Shown here piece after piece: positions 1 through 6,996 of a DNA stretch of 17,069 nt. Made by a program: the position numbers and the translations under genes. The notes below the pieces were generated by a model. It saw only the letters and a program-made list of their open reading frames with translations. It did no database searches and was not told the DNA's origin. Positions within the stretch are counted from its first letter, which is position 1. The number at the start of each line of letters is the position of its first letter. Origin of the DNA: Paramuribaculum sp. (GTDB lineage: Bacteria; Bacteroidota; Bacteroidia; Bacteroidales; Muribaculaceae); the NCBI GenBank assembly GCA_009775605.1, contig VSPV01000048.1, forward strand, positions 1 to 17,069, read 5' to 3'.

Positions 1-55
1 TAGGGATGCTCCCCGCAGCATGCGCCGCCTATGAATGGCGTTGCCCCCAGCTACA
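1..55. repeat. Degenerate palindromic intergenic repeat, left copy
   Basis: The first 12 bases, TAGGGATGCTCC, are identical to 3402-3413 in the repeat at 3399-3482. In both places a GCAT..CGCC segment follows a few bases later. The copy ends in GCTACA (50-55), which partly mirrors the opening TAGGG, so the unit has the outer inverted ends of the other copy. The central part differs and the hairpin is imperfect here (GGATGCTCC against GCATGCGCC). It lies downstream of the serpin gene and is probably cut by the window edge. It looks like a short REP-like non-coding element; no function is claimed. Confidence 0.5.
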
Positions 56-81
56 CCATTATAAAACCTGACAACACACAA

Positions 82-113
82 ATGCCGCGCCCCCGTTCCC
101 GGAAGCGCGGCAT
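82..113 (-). terminator. Likely terminator hairpin after the serpin gene
   Basis: A perfect 9-bp stem, ATGCCGCGC (82-90) with GCGCGGCAT (105-113), encloses a 14-base GC-rich loop. It lies about 47 bases beyond the serpin stop. On the minus strand it is followed by TTTGTGTGTT, a weak T-rich tail. On the plus strand it is followed by CTCATTTTA, so it could work in both directions. The strong stem and position support a terminator; the poor T run lowers certainty. Confidence 0.55.
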
Positions 114-159
114 CTCATTTTATACAGGGCGGCATCACGCGCCACCCCGTGCGTTTCTC

Positions 160-1392
160 TCAAAGTTCACATATCTTGCCCATGGCCAATATTGCGTTGG
201 TACTTGTTTCACGGATTATATATCCGAAAGGATGATCCAGATAGAAATCAATTTTCTCCGAAGGAAGAGCCGCAATATCGCCTCCGACGCCGGATACCGC
301 AGCAATTTTGGTTCCATCCTCATCAACTTCTATCCTTATCGTTTGCATTACTTCCTCGAATATAAGCGGAACCTCGGCCAAAGCAGAATAATCAGATGTT
401 TTATCTAATGCGTTTTCAAGACCCATTTCAACGAGCAGATCCCTCAAGTCAATGTCGGAAGTCAGCTTAAACTTTGGCATTTTCAATCGAATATCGCGAG
501 TATAGACCTCACCTGCGCCTTCAGCAAGAGCCTCTGCTACTGTAGCGCCTTCTATCGGCTTATATAATTCCATAACAAAAGCACCGTTTCCGTAAGGACG
601 CCGTATCATCCAGTTCTTTTCGCCAACGAAAACCTCAGAGTGAAATTCATCATTCATCATCTTAACTTTATTCATCACCCCGGATTCGCAATAGAAATTT
701 TCTTCTTTGGTTTTAGCCGGATCGAAACGTCTCTTCCAGGTATGCTGGAAGAAAAGAGCATTTAACAGAATCGCCTTACTTAACGGTGCTTTCTTGAGAA
801 AGTCCTGAATCAAACCTGAAGTAGCATCGCTACACCATTGGTTAATGGCGGTCTTAGCGGATTCACTTCCCGGAACGAAATTGAAAAAGAATGCACCATA
901 ATACTTGGAAGTTCGGTCAACGAAACTCTGGAGAGGAGAAATATTCCGGTCAAGCCACACCGCATTTGCAAGCGCATATTTCGCGTTTGTATCCGTCTGA
1001 GGCAACTTTTCTATAAGCGTCCGATTAAGATCATTGAGTGTCTCTATTGATGCCGTTCCATTGAACTCCGGCAATAAAACATCTATTATCTCCTGAAGAG
1101 TCTCACCACTCGCGCCATTGGCAAGAAGAGAAAGAGACATCTGCAAACTCAGAGGCGAAAACACGAAATTCTTTCCCTGCATCTCATGATTCTCATTCAA
1201 TTTTACCCAAATATTATCCGCAAACTGATTAGATGCTTCCACGTATGGAATCTGCTCAGTTTTCAATTCGATTTTCATCAGTGCGGCCTCCTTAATTTCA
1301 TTTCCGGGTTCATCACTATTGCATGAAGTCAAACCTGAAATTCCGCCTGCAGCAATCATTGCCATATAGGCAATATTCCTTAGTTTTCTCAT
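160..1392 (-). CDS. Serpin-family protease inhibitor, predicted lipoprotein
   Basis: The 410-aa product has an N-terminal signal with a lipobox ending LTSC (Cys24), so it should be a lipid-anchored envelope or surface protein. The serpin fold is recognisable: NFVFSPLSLQMSLSLLANGA near 75-94, NALFFQHTWKRRFDP near 211-225, and HPFGYIIRE near 387-395. The hinge of the reactive loop reads EDGTKIAAVSG (358-368), with Thr at P14 and Ala at P11-P10, as in inhibitory serpins. Counting from Gly360 as P15 puts the scissile bond at Ala374-Ala375, which suggests elastase-like targets; Ile at P12 is unusual. Serpins trap serine or cysteine proteases by cleavage-driven loop insertion. Miropin of Tannerella is a known lipoprotein example in this phylum. 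The gene is AT-richer than its neighbours and follows a promoter-like element shared with the upstream sigma gene. Family assignment is firm; the target protease is inferred. Confidence 0.93.
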   Translation of the reverse strand: MRKLRNIAYMAMIAAGGISGLTSCNSDEPGNEIKEAALMKIELKTEQIPYVEASNQFADNIWVKLNENHEMQGKNFVFSPLSLQMSLSLLANGASGETLQEIIDVLLPEFNGTASIETLNDLNRTLIEKLPQTDTNAKYALANAVWLDRNISPLQSFVDRTSKYYGAFFFNFVPGSESAKTAINQWCSDATSGLIQDFLKKAPLSKAILLNALFFQHTWKRRFDPAKTKEENFYCESGVMNKVKMMNDEFHSEVFVGEKNWMIRRPYGNGAFVMELYKPIEGATVAEALAEGAGEVYTRDIRLKMPKFKLTSDIDLRDLLVEMGLENALDKTSDYSALAEVPLIFEEVMQTIRIEVDEDGTKIAAVSGVGGDIAALPSEKIDFYLDHPFGYIIRETSTNAILAMGKICEL

Positions 1393-1475
1393 AATTAGAA
1401 TGGGGCTTAGATTAAATGATTAATTTTATTTTACGGTATAGTTGGAATAAACTTTAAAATAACACCTAAATGACA

Positions 1476-1489
1476 ATTTCCTAGGAAAT
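1476..1489. promoter_or_regulatory. Perfect 14-bp palindrome in the serpin leader
   Basis: ATTTCCTAGGAAAT is a perfect inverted repeat. Further arms AATGA on the left (1469-1473) and TCATT on the right (1491-1495) extend it with a one-base offset. It lies between the shared promoter-like element (1521-1562) and the serpin start, inside the presumed untranslated leader. It could be an operator for a dimeric regulator or an RNA hairpin. A 14-bp palindrome is expected about once by chance in a window this size, so this is only suggestive. Confidence 0.35.
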
Positions 1490-1520
1490 ATCATTTCTAC
1501 CCTAACGAGTCAGAAAAGGG

Positions 1521-1562
1521 CGAAAGACTGCATGGCACCCTGGGATTTTAACCCTATTTAAC
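1521..1562 (-). promoter_or_regulatory. ECF-type promoter-like element upstream of the serpin gene
   Basis: Read on the minus strand, this region holds GTTAAATAGG, then GTTAAAAT (1552-1545), 10 bases, then CATGCAGTCTTT (1535-1524). The same arrangement with identical spacing occurs at 3322-3363 before the sigma gene. Taking GTTAAA as the -35 box and CAGTC as the -10 box gives a 16-base spacer, typical of ECF sigma promoters. The element abuts the sigma stop codon and lies about 130 bases before the serpin ATG. Sequence and spacing are directly visible; use by the neighbouring sigma factor is inferred. Confidence 0.65.
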
Positions 1563-1564
1563 GG

Positions 1565-3259
1565 TTACCAGGTGATTCTGACTCCGAGGGGGAAGGAGAA
1601 GCTCCAGGGGTGTTCCTGCCAGTAGGTGGGCATTGAGCTGTGGTTGTTGAAGTAGTAGCGGAGCGAGGGCTCGAAGTAGAGGCCGACGCGCGGTGACAGA
1701 GAGTATTGCACACCGACACCGAACAGCGACGATACCTGCACGCGGTTGCTCAGATGCGGGAAGAGGACGTCGGCCTTGAGCGGCTTGGATGTACGGGTGG
1801 TGAACTGCTTGCCCACGGGAATATCGATAGCCGCTCCAAGCGTTCCATAGACGGAGAACGACGAACGCTCGAACATTCTGTAATTGAGTTTCAGAGGTAT
1901 ACCGATATAGCTGTTGCGCACATTTCTTGATATATGTACTCCATCGCAATAATATTTCAGGCGCGTGCGTAGCAAGGTATAAGTCAATCCGCTTTCAACG
2001 CTGAGACGCGACGTGAGCTGTCGGCCTACATTGATGCCGAACGACAGCGGAATCTCATGTTCCGGGCGATCGGCAGGCATAGCTTGCTGCCTTAAAGGCA
2101 TAGGCCCAGCAAGAGGACGTTTTGCGTCAGTTTCCTGCGTAGAATCCGATGGCGTAACCGGATTGGACGGCTGGCTGCTTGCCGCATCTTGCATACGGGA
2201 TGATGTACTGAGCTGCGTACCCATACCGTACTGCACACCTACTGACCATACGCCCTCGGCGCGGGTGATGCGGCGCGTCTCCGGCACCTTGTGAGAGCGG
2301 TATACGGGCGTTGTGAAGTAGCGTTGCTGTGTGGCTGCGGTATCACGCTCCGTTTTCTGTGGGTCGGCACCGGTGGTTTCCACCGCCTTCTCCCTGACAG
2401 TATCTGCGGCGGTTACCGCAGCCTTCAGCTCAGGCATAGCAACCGTATCTGTCGGCACTGCTGCCATAGAATCGGCCACCACCGCAATATTGCCGTTACC
2501 AACCGCAACGAGACGCGATACGGCATTCTTACCCACAGCAGACGACGGACTGAGCGACGGCAGTATTCCAGGTTGAGAGGCGTCTGCCGTGGTAGATTCC
2601 TTTTCTATGAGGACGGACGGCGAGGAAACGGCTTCAGTCTGCTCGGTCCGGGCGATTCTTTCACCGATCTGTTCAATGCCACTCCTATGCAGCAGGAACC
2701 ACAGCCCGGATGCAAGCACGAGCATGGTGATCAGACCCAGCTCCCGCTTGCGCTCTATGATCATCCGCTGCAGCAGGATTCTGGCATGGTAGAGCTGCGA
2801 CGACGCCGAATGGGGCGCTATGCCGAGCATGCGTCCAATCTCCTTGTGCGACTTGCCCTCCAGCACCGCGAGCTTGAAAATGCGTCTGTAGCCCTCGGGA
2901 AGACGGTCTATTATCACCTGGAGCTCTTCATACGAGAGAATATCGTCGATAGGCGGAATGTCAGGAATCTCGTCCTCATTCTTTATGATTTCGAGCACAT
3001 CCATATCGCTGAGATATTTCAGGCAGAGGTTCTTCATCACCGTGCCCATCCAGTATTCGAGCTTCTGAGGCTGACGCACCTCCGAAATCCGGCCGAGTAT
3101 CACCAGAAAACCATCATGCAGAATATCCTTGGCAGCCGGACTATGACCCACATACCGCTGTATCACGCGGGCCATACTCGGGCCATAGCGACGGTAGAGG
3201 ATTGAAATAGCCTCTTTGTCTCCTTCGGAGCACAACTGTATGAGTCGGGAATTGTCCAT
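1565..3259 (-). CDS. ECF sigma factor fused to a transmembrane helix and C-terminal outer-membrane beta-barrel
   Basis: The start is taken at ATG 3259 (564 aa); an in-frame TTG two codons upstream is less likely. Residues about 10-83 match sigma-70 region 2 (KDILHDGFLVILGRI). Residues about 112-168 match region 4 (LPEGYRRIFKLAVLEGKSHK followed by EIGRMLGIAPHSASSQLYHA). A single hydrophobic helix follows directly (GLITMLVLASGLWFLLH, about 175-191), then about 145 residues rich in Ala, Thr, Ser, Val and Glu. The rest alternates like beta-strands; I count eight, the first at VWSVGVQYGM and the last at WSFSFPLGVRITW, with a terminal aromatic residue as in outer-membrane barrels. The predicted order is cytoplasmic sigma, inner membrane, periplasm, outer membrane. 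In Bacteroidales I know a sigma gene followed by a separate membrane-plus-barrel gene; here both lie in one frame. It is probably a regulated or self-tethered sigma factor. Domain calls are strong; the mechanism is inferred. Confidence 0.9.
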   Translation of the reverse strand: MDNSRLIQLCSEGDKEAISILYRRYGPSMARVIQRYVGHSPAAKDILHDGFLVILGRISEVRQPQKLEYWMGTVMKNLCLKYLSDMDVLEIIKNEDEIPDIPPIDDILSYEELQVIIDRLPEGYRRIFKLAVLEGKSHKEIGRMLGIAPHSASSQLYHARILLQRMIIERKRELGLITMLVLASGLWFLLHRSGIEQIGERIARTEQTEAVSSPSVLIEKESTTADASQPGILPSLSPSSAVGKNAVSRLVAVGNGNIAVVADSMAAVPTDTVAMPELKAAVTAADTVREKAVETTGADPQKTERDTAATQQRYFTTPVYRSHKVPETRRITRAEGVWSVGVQYGMGTQLSTSSRMQDAASSQPSNPVTPSDSTQETDAKRPLAGPMPLRQQAMPADRPEHEIPLSFGINVGRQLTSRLSVESGLTYTLLRTRLKYYCDGVHISRNVRNSYIGIPLKLNYRMFERSSFSVYGTLGAAIDIPVGKQFTTRTSKPLKADVLFPHLSNRVQVSSLFGVGVQYSLSPRVGLYFEPSLRYYFNNHSSMPTYWQEHPWSFSFPLGVRITW

Positions 3260-3294
3260 TGTCAAGATGATAGCTTTCTGTTGTCTTTATGGTT

Positions 3295-3312
3295 TTCTCT
3301 GTATAAAGAGAA
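3295..3312. promoter_or_regulatory. Inverted repeat in the sigma-gene leader
   Basis: TTCTCT (3295-3300) and AGAGAA (3307-3312) are perfect complements around a 6-base spacer. The repeat starts about 10 bases past the presumed -10 box (3327-3331), so it would lie at the start of the leader transcript. It could be a small operator or a 5' stem-loop. It is short and may be chance. Confidence 0.25.
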
Positions 3313-3321
3313 GCGAAAAGC

Positions 3322-3363
3322 CAAAAGACTGCATGGAGGCTCTTAATTTTAACGCATTTTAAC
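3322..3363 (-). promoter_or_regulatory. ECF-type promoter-like element upstream of the sigma-barrel gene
   Basis: On the minus strand the order is GTTAAAATGC, GTTAAAAT (3353-3346), 10 bases, then CATGCAGTCTTTT (3335-3323). The two GTTAAAAT boxes lie exactly 10 bp apart, one helical turn. The same elements with the same spacings occur before the serpin gene at 1521-1562. CTTTTC just downstream is also shared, with a one-base shift. A promoter here would give a leader of about 50-60 bases before the ATG at 3259. The repetition before the sigma gene itself suggests autoregulation, which is inference. Confidence 0.68.
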
Positions 3364-3398
3364 TTTTAAGGGGCGTTTATAGGATTGTAGTGTCCTAA

Positions 3399-3482
3399 TT
3401 GTAGGGATGCTCCATGGAGCATCCGCCCCCAATTTGCAGGATTGACGCATGGACGCGGCTGCACCGGGGCGCAGCCCTACAA
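3399..3482. repeat. Palindromic REP-like intergenic element
   Basis: The element is bounded by inverted ends TTGTAGGG (3399-3406) and CCCTACAA (3475-3482). Inside lie a perfect 20-bp palindrome centred at 3414/3415 (3405-3424) and a second hairpin, GGCTGC (3457-3462) with GCAGCC (3471-3476). A degenerate relative starts the window. It falls between the end of the helicase gene and the sigma promoter, so its hairpins could also help end transcription of the long upstream operon. It encodes nothing recognisable and looks like a mobile or formerly mobile REP-type sequence. Confidence 0.7.
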
Positions 3483-3508
3483 TGTTGATGCTCACTTCAT
3501 TCTACATA

Positions 3509-6500
3509 TCATCGGAGAGGGATGACGGTGCCCGTAGCGAGGTTCCACACAAAGCAGCGCACTTTGTCGTGGCCTTGTATGTCGAGGAAGTGCCGCACGG
3601 CTTTAAGGGGGAAGCCGAAGCCGTCAGCTGTGGGGGTGGCATCGGCCTCGGGGGTGCAGAGTATGGCATCCACCTGTCCGTCGGTGTGCCATACAATCCT
3701 TACGCCCGGAAGGCGGCGTAATGCGTCGTGATACTCCACGGTGTACACTGCATAGGGACGGCAATGGTCATACCCCTCGAACCAGCTGCGTATAAGGCCG
3801 TCCGACTCAAACTGGCGCCGCAGGCGTTCCACAGCCTCGTCGGCCATAGCCTTATCGGCAGCACCTGACGCCACAAGCCTGCTCGCCGATTTTCCAAGCT
3901 GACCGGAGGTAAAGACCGTGCGCAGCATGCGGGCCATGACAGCCTCTAATGCCCCTTTCTCTTTATCCGTGTCCGGCCGGGATGACTCCACCGCTACCTC
4001 AGATGTGCGCTGAAGCATCTCCTCTACCGTCTCGCCCGGTGTCTCTATCCGCAGCTGCCGCCAGAGGTCGGTGCGCGGCAGGGAATAATACGGAGGCATC
4101 TTGAAATACCGCTCAGGCTCGAGAGTCTTGCGTGCCTCTTCCTCGCTTTCCAGAGCGTGCGGCAGCGCATGGCCCACGGTGAAGGAACTGTATTCGATAC
4201 CGGTCTTCACGTCCATTTCGCCGTCGTCGCTCGAAGCGCTGTCGTCATCCAACGGGAAAAGCTCACGGTCTATCTCCACCTGCACATCGCTGAAGTCCAC
4301 CCCCGCTTTCATAAGCGCGCTACGCGAGGCGTCAAGGAAATCGCCCGTGGTAGAAATCTCCTTGCGAGGCTTCGACGGGGCAGGATAGCTCACTATAAGC
4401 TCGTCGACGGCACGCGTCAGCGTAACGTAGAGCACATTCAGCTCGTCGAGCGTCTGTTCGGCCACACGCGCCTCATAACGCTCCTTCAGCGGAGTCATAG
4501 CCATCCATGACTTAGGCACGAAGGGATAGACCGGGGGGAGCGAACAGGGAATCTCCGCACCGAGGGCGGAGGTGTCGAACCATTCCAGGTCCTTGAACTT
4601 CACGAAATCCCACGCGGCATCGGGCACATGCACGCAGCGGAATTCCAAGCCCTTCGACTTGTGGGCCGTCATAACCCTTATGGCGTTCTCGTCGGCCGGA
4701 GCCGATACCTTTGAGCCGCTTCCTGCCGCGTCCCACCACTGCAGGAAGCTGTGTATATCGGGGTCGTTTGACTCGCAGTAATCCGCCACGAGGTCCTGGA
4801 AGGCCGAGATGAACATGGCCTCGTCGCGCCGCCGCTCCTCGGAAAGCAGGCGCGTGATCTGCTCCACGAGCGACTGCAGGCTATACGCGGCCGTGCTGTC
4901 GAAATTCTCGGTGATATCGGGCATGACGGTGAAATTGGCCATGGCGTCCTCCAGAGCTTCGGCCGGCAGCATGTTTCCGTTCACATTATACTCGTAGCGG
5001 TTTATGAGCATGAGGATATCGCGGCGCGTAATCCGGGGCGTTTTCCCGTCGGACTCCCTTTCGGAAAGGGGCGGTTCGGGCGGCATGGCACAGAAGCGGA
5101 GAACGCTCACCATGAACCGCACAGCCGGTGACTTTCCAAGCGCCAGCGCATCGTCCGACACTATCCTGACGTTTCTCAGCAGCGGATCGTCAGAACCGGC
5201 GAAAAGACACGAGATATAATCTATCACGTTCTGCGCCGTGGCGTTGAAGCGGGTCAGAACGGCAATGTCGCATGGCCGGTAGCCGGCATGGATTTCACGG
5301 CGGATGTTGGTGGCCATTATCTCCAGACAGCGTTCCTGAAGGTCCTTGCGCCCTTTCTGCATGTTCCCGCGCACGGCCGTCACGCACACATATCCCTGCC
5401 GGTGTTTCCTGGCCACCTCCTGGCGCGCTTTCTGATAGATGTCTCGGAAAGCTCCGGTGAGGGCGCTTGAGGCGGGATCGAACAGGGCGTTATTGAACCT
5501 CACGACCTCGGCCGAACTGCGCCAGTTGGTGTTTTTGGCGGAGTCTATCGCCGCCTGGTCAACGAAAGGCTTGAACTCCTCCGTGACGGCGCTTTGCAGC
5601 AGCGTAGGGTCGGAATTTCGGAAACGGTAGATACACTGCTTCTCGTCGCCGATAATCAGGCTGTCGTTGCCCTCGCTCATTCCCTGCGAGATGAGAGGCC
5701 GCAGGTTCTCCCACTGCATTCTTGACGTGTCCTGAAACTCGTCGATAAGGAAATGGCGCAGCCAGATGCCTATGCGTTCATAGACAAACGGCGTGTCAGA
5801 GCCCTCCATTATGGTGTTGAGAAGAGTGTTGGTATCCGACAGGAGGAGTGTGTTGGTCTCCTTGCGGTATTTCTCTATGTATCTCTCGATTTCCGAAATG
5901 ATGCCGAGATAGAAAGCGTTGTCATTCATCGACCGGTAAAGCACCAGGCGTTTCACAGCATCATATATCACGGTGCATCGTTCGCCCAGTTCCCGGATCG
6001 AGGCTTCGTCTGCATGCTTTTTGTTGAACAGGGTAGAAGCGTCCGCCACGCCGTTTATCAGCGTCTTACTTTCGGAAAGCTTTTTGAGATTGTCGGTGCC
6101 TCCGGCAGCCAGCGCGAACATTCCGCGGGTGTTGCGCCCCGGGCTGAAGCCCTCCATGCCCTCGCACCGGTCAATCAGAGCGAGCGCGGCCTGTCCCTCG
6201 CGGGGAATGATTTTCTCGGCCGCGTCAATCTCCCTGCGCAGGAAAGCCACAAGGTTCTGCATATTGGAGCGTTCGCCGAAGAAACGGTCCATCTCTTTCT
6301 TGTTGAGCATATAAGTCTCGTTGCTTATACGCTTCATGAAGCTCACCAGAGAGCCGAAGAGAGCCGACGAACGGTTGAAGAGATTCACGGCCATTCCCTG
6401 GCGCAGGCGGTCGAGAAGATATTCGGTTATCCAGTTGATATTGTCGTGAGTGCGGCGCGACGTCGGGTCGGTGCGCAGGGAGTCAAGGAACTCCCCCACG

Positions 6501-6973
6501 GCCCACTCCACGGCCTCGCCGCTCTCAAGGGCTATCTCGTAATTACCGGTAAGGTTGGCCTCGCGCGCGAAAGTGCGGAGCACCATCTGGAAGAAAGAGT
6601 CGATGGTGCTCACCTGAAAAAAATCGAAGTCGAAGAGCAGACGCCTCAGGGCTTCCCCGGCGGCACGGGCTATCTGAGGGCGCGTGGCGCCGAGTTCCTT
6701 CTCGAGATCGCCCATATACGGGCTTTCCTTTTTCCAGCCCCTCACCATTGAGGCCAGCACGGCAAGCTCATGGAGAATGCGGGCCTTCATCTCGTCGGTT
6801 GCCTTGTTGGTAAAGGTAATGGCCAGAATCGAGCGATGGGCTTTTGAGATGTCGCGCCGCAGGCGGTTGCGCCCCGTGTTCTTGTCCTTTTCTGACAGGA
6901 GGAGCTTAATGTAATCGTAAGTAAGCTGATAGGTCTTGCCTGAGCCTGCGGAAGCCTTGATTATATCGAGCAT
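3509..6973 (-). CDS. UvrD/Rep-family helicase, RecB/AddA-like
   Basis: The 1154-aa superfamily 1 DNA helicase shows Walker A ASAGSGKT (7-14), motif Ia AITFTNKATDEM (51-62), Walker B LIDEFQDT (409-416), motif III GDEKQCIYRFR (442-452), motif IV LTRFNATAQ (about 573-581), motif V VMTAHKSKGLEF (767-778) and motif VI VLYVTLTRA (847-855). The size and AxAGSGKT start fit the RecB/AddA-like group, which unwinds DNA ends during recombinational repair. Such proteins usually end in a PD-(D/E)XK nuclease domain. Here residues 900-1154 are continuous, but I find no D-(F/Y)-K-x-G core or RPDR motif, only weak remnants such as HTDGQVDAI, so nuclease activity is doubtful. The ATG at 6973 lies 23 nt after the SUI1-type gene. 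This is the last gene of the presumed operon. No AddB-like partner is visible in the window. Confidence 0.9.
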   Translation of the reverse strand: MLDIIKASAGSGKTYQLTYDYIKLLLSEKDKNTGRNRLRRDISKAHRSILAITFTNKATDEMKARILHELAVLASMVRGWKKESPYMGDLEKELGATRPQIARAAGEALRRLLFDFDFFQVSTIDSFFQMVLRTFAREANLTGNYEIALESGEAVEWAVGEFLDSLRTDPTSRRTHDNINWITEYLLDRLRQGMAVNLFNRSSALFGSLVSFMKRISNETYMLNKKEMDRFFGERSNMQNLVAFLRREIDAAEKIIPREGQAALALIDRCEGMEGFSPGRNTRGMFALAAGGTDNLKKLSESKTLINGVADASTLFNKKHADEASIRELGERCTVIYDAVKRLVLYRSMNDNAFYLGIISEIERYIEKYRKETNTLLLSDTNTLLNTIMEGSDTPFVYERIGIWLRHFLIDEFQDTSRMQWENLRPLISQGMSEGNDSLIIGDEKQCIYRFRNSDPTLLQSAVTEEFKPFVDQAAIDSAKNTNWRSSAEVVRFNNALFDPASSALTGAFRDIYQKARQEVARKHRQGYVCVTAVRGNMQKGRKDLQERCLEIMATNIRREIHAGYRPCDIAVLTRFNATAQNVIDYISCLFAGSDDPLLRNVRIVSDDALALGKSPAVRFMVSVLRFCAMPPEPPLSERESDGKTPRITRRDILMLINRYEYNVNGNMLPAEALEDAMANFTVMPDITENFDSTAAYSLQSLVEQITRLLSEERRRDEAMFISAFQDLVADYCESNDPDIHSFLQWWDAAGSGSKVSAPADENAIRVMTAHKSKGLEFRCVHVPDAAWDFVKFKDLEWFDTSALGAEIPCSLPPVYPFVPKSWMAMTPLKERYEARVAEQTLDELNVLYVTLTRAVDELIVSYPAPSKPRKEISTTGDFLDASRSALMKAGVDFSDVQVEIDRELFPLDDDSASSDDGEMDVKTGIEYSSFTVGHALPHALESEEEARKTLEPERYFKMPPYYSLPRTDLWRQLRIETPGETVEEMLQRTSEVAVESSRPDTDKEKGALEAVMARMLRTVFTSGQLGKSASRLVASGAADKAMADEAVERLRRQFESDGLIRSWFEGYDHCRPYAVYTVEYHDALRRLPGVRIVWHTDGQVDAILCTPEADATPTADGFGFPLKAVRHFLDIQGHDKVRCFVWNLATGTVIPLR

Positions 6974-6996
6974 ACGGTGGGGTGTTCAGAGTAAGG

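Noticed and set aside
2291..3205. Long plus-strand open frame (304 codons) opposite the sigma gene
   Set aside because: It is antisense to a well-supported sigma/barrel protein, shows no domain, and has the Arg/His/Cys-rich composition typical of shadow frames.
3399..3482. CRISPR or tandem repeat array
   Set aside because: Only one palindromic unit is present here, and its sister copy is more than 3 kb away; there is no regular spacer pattern.
5753..6751. 332-codon plus-strand open frame opposite the helicase gene
   Set aside because: It is antisense to intact helicase coding sequence in GC-rich DNA, with no recognisable motif or ribosome-binding context.
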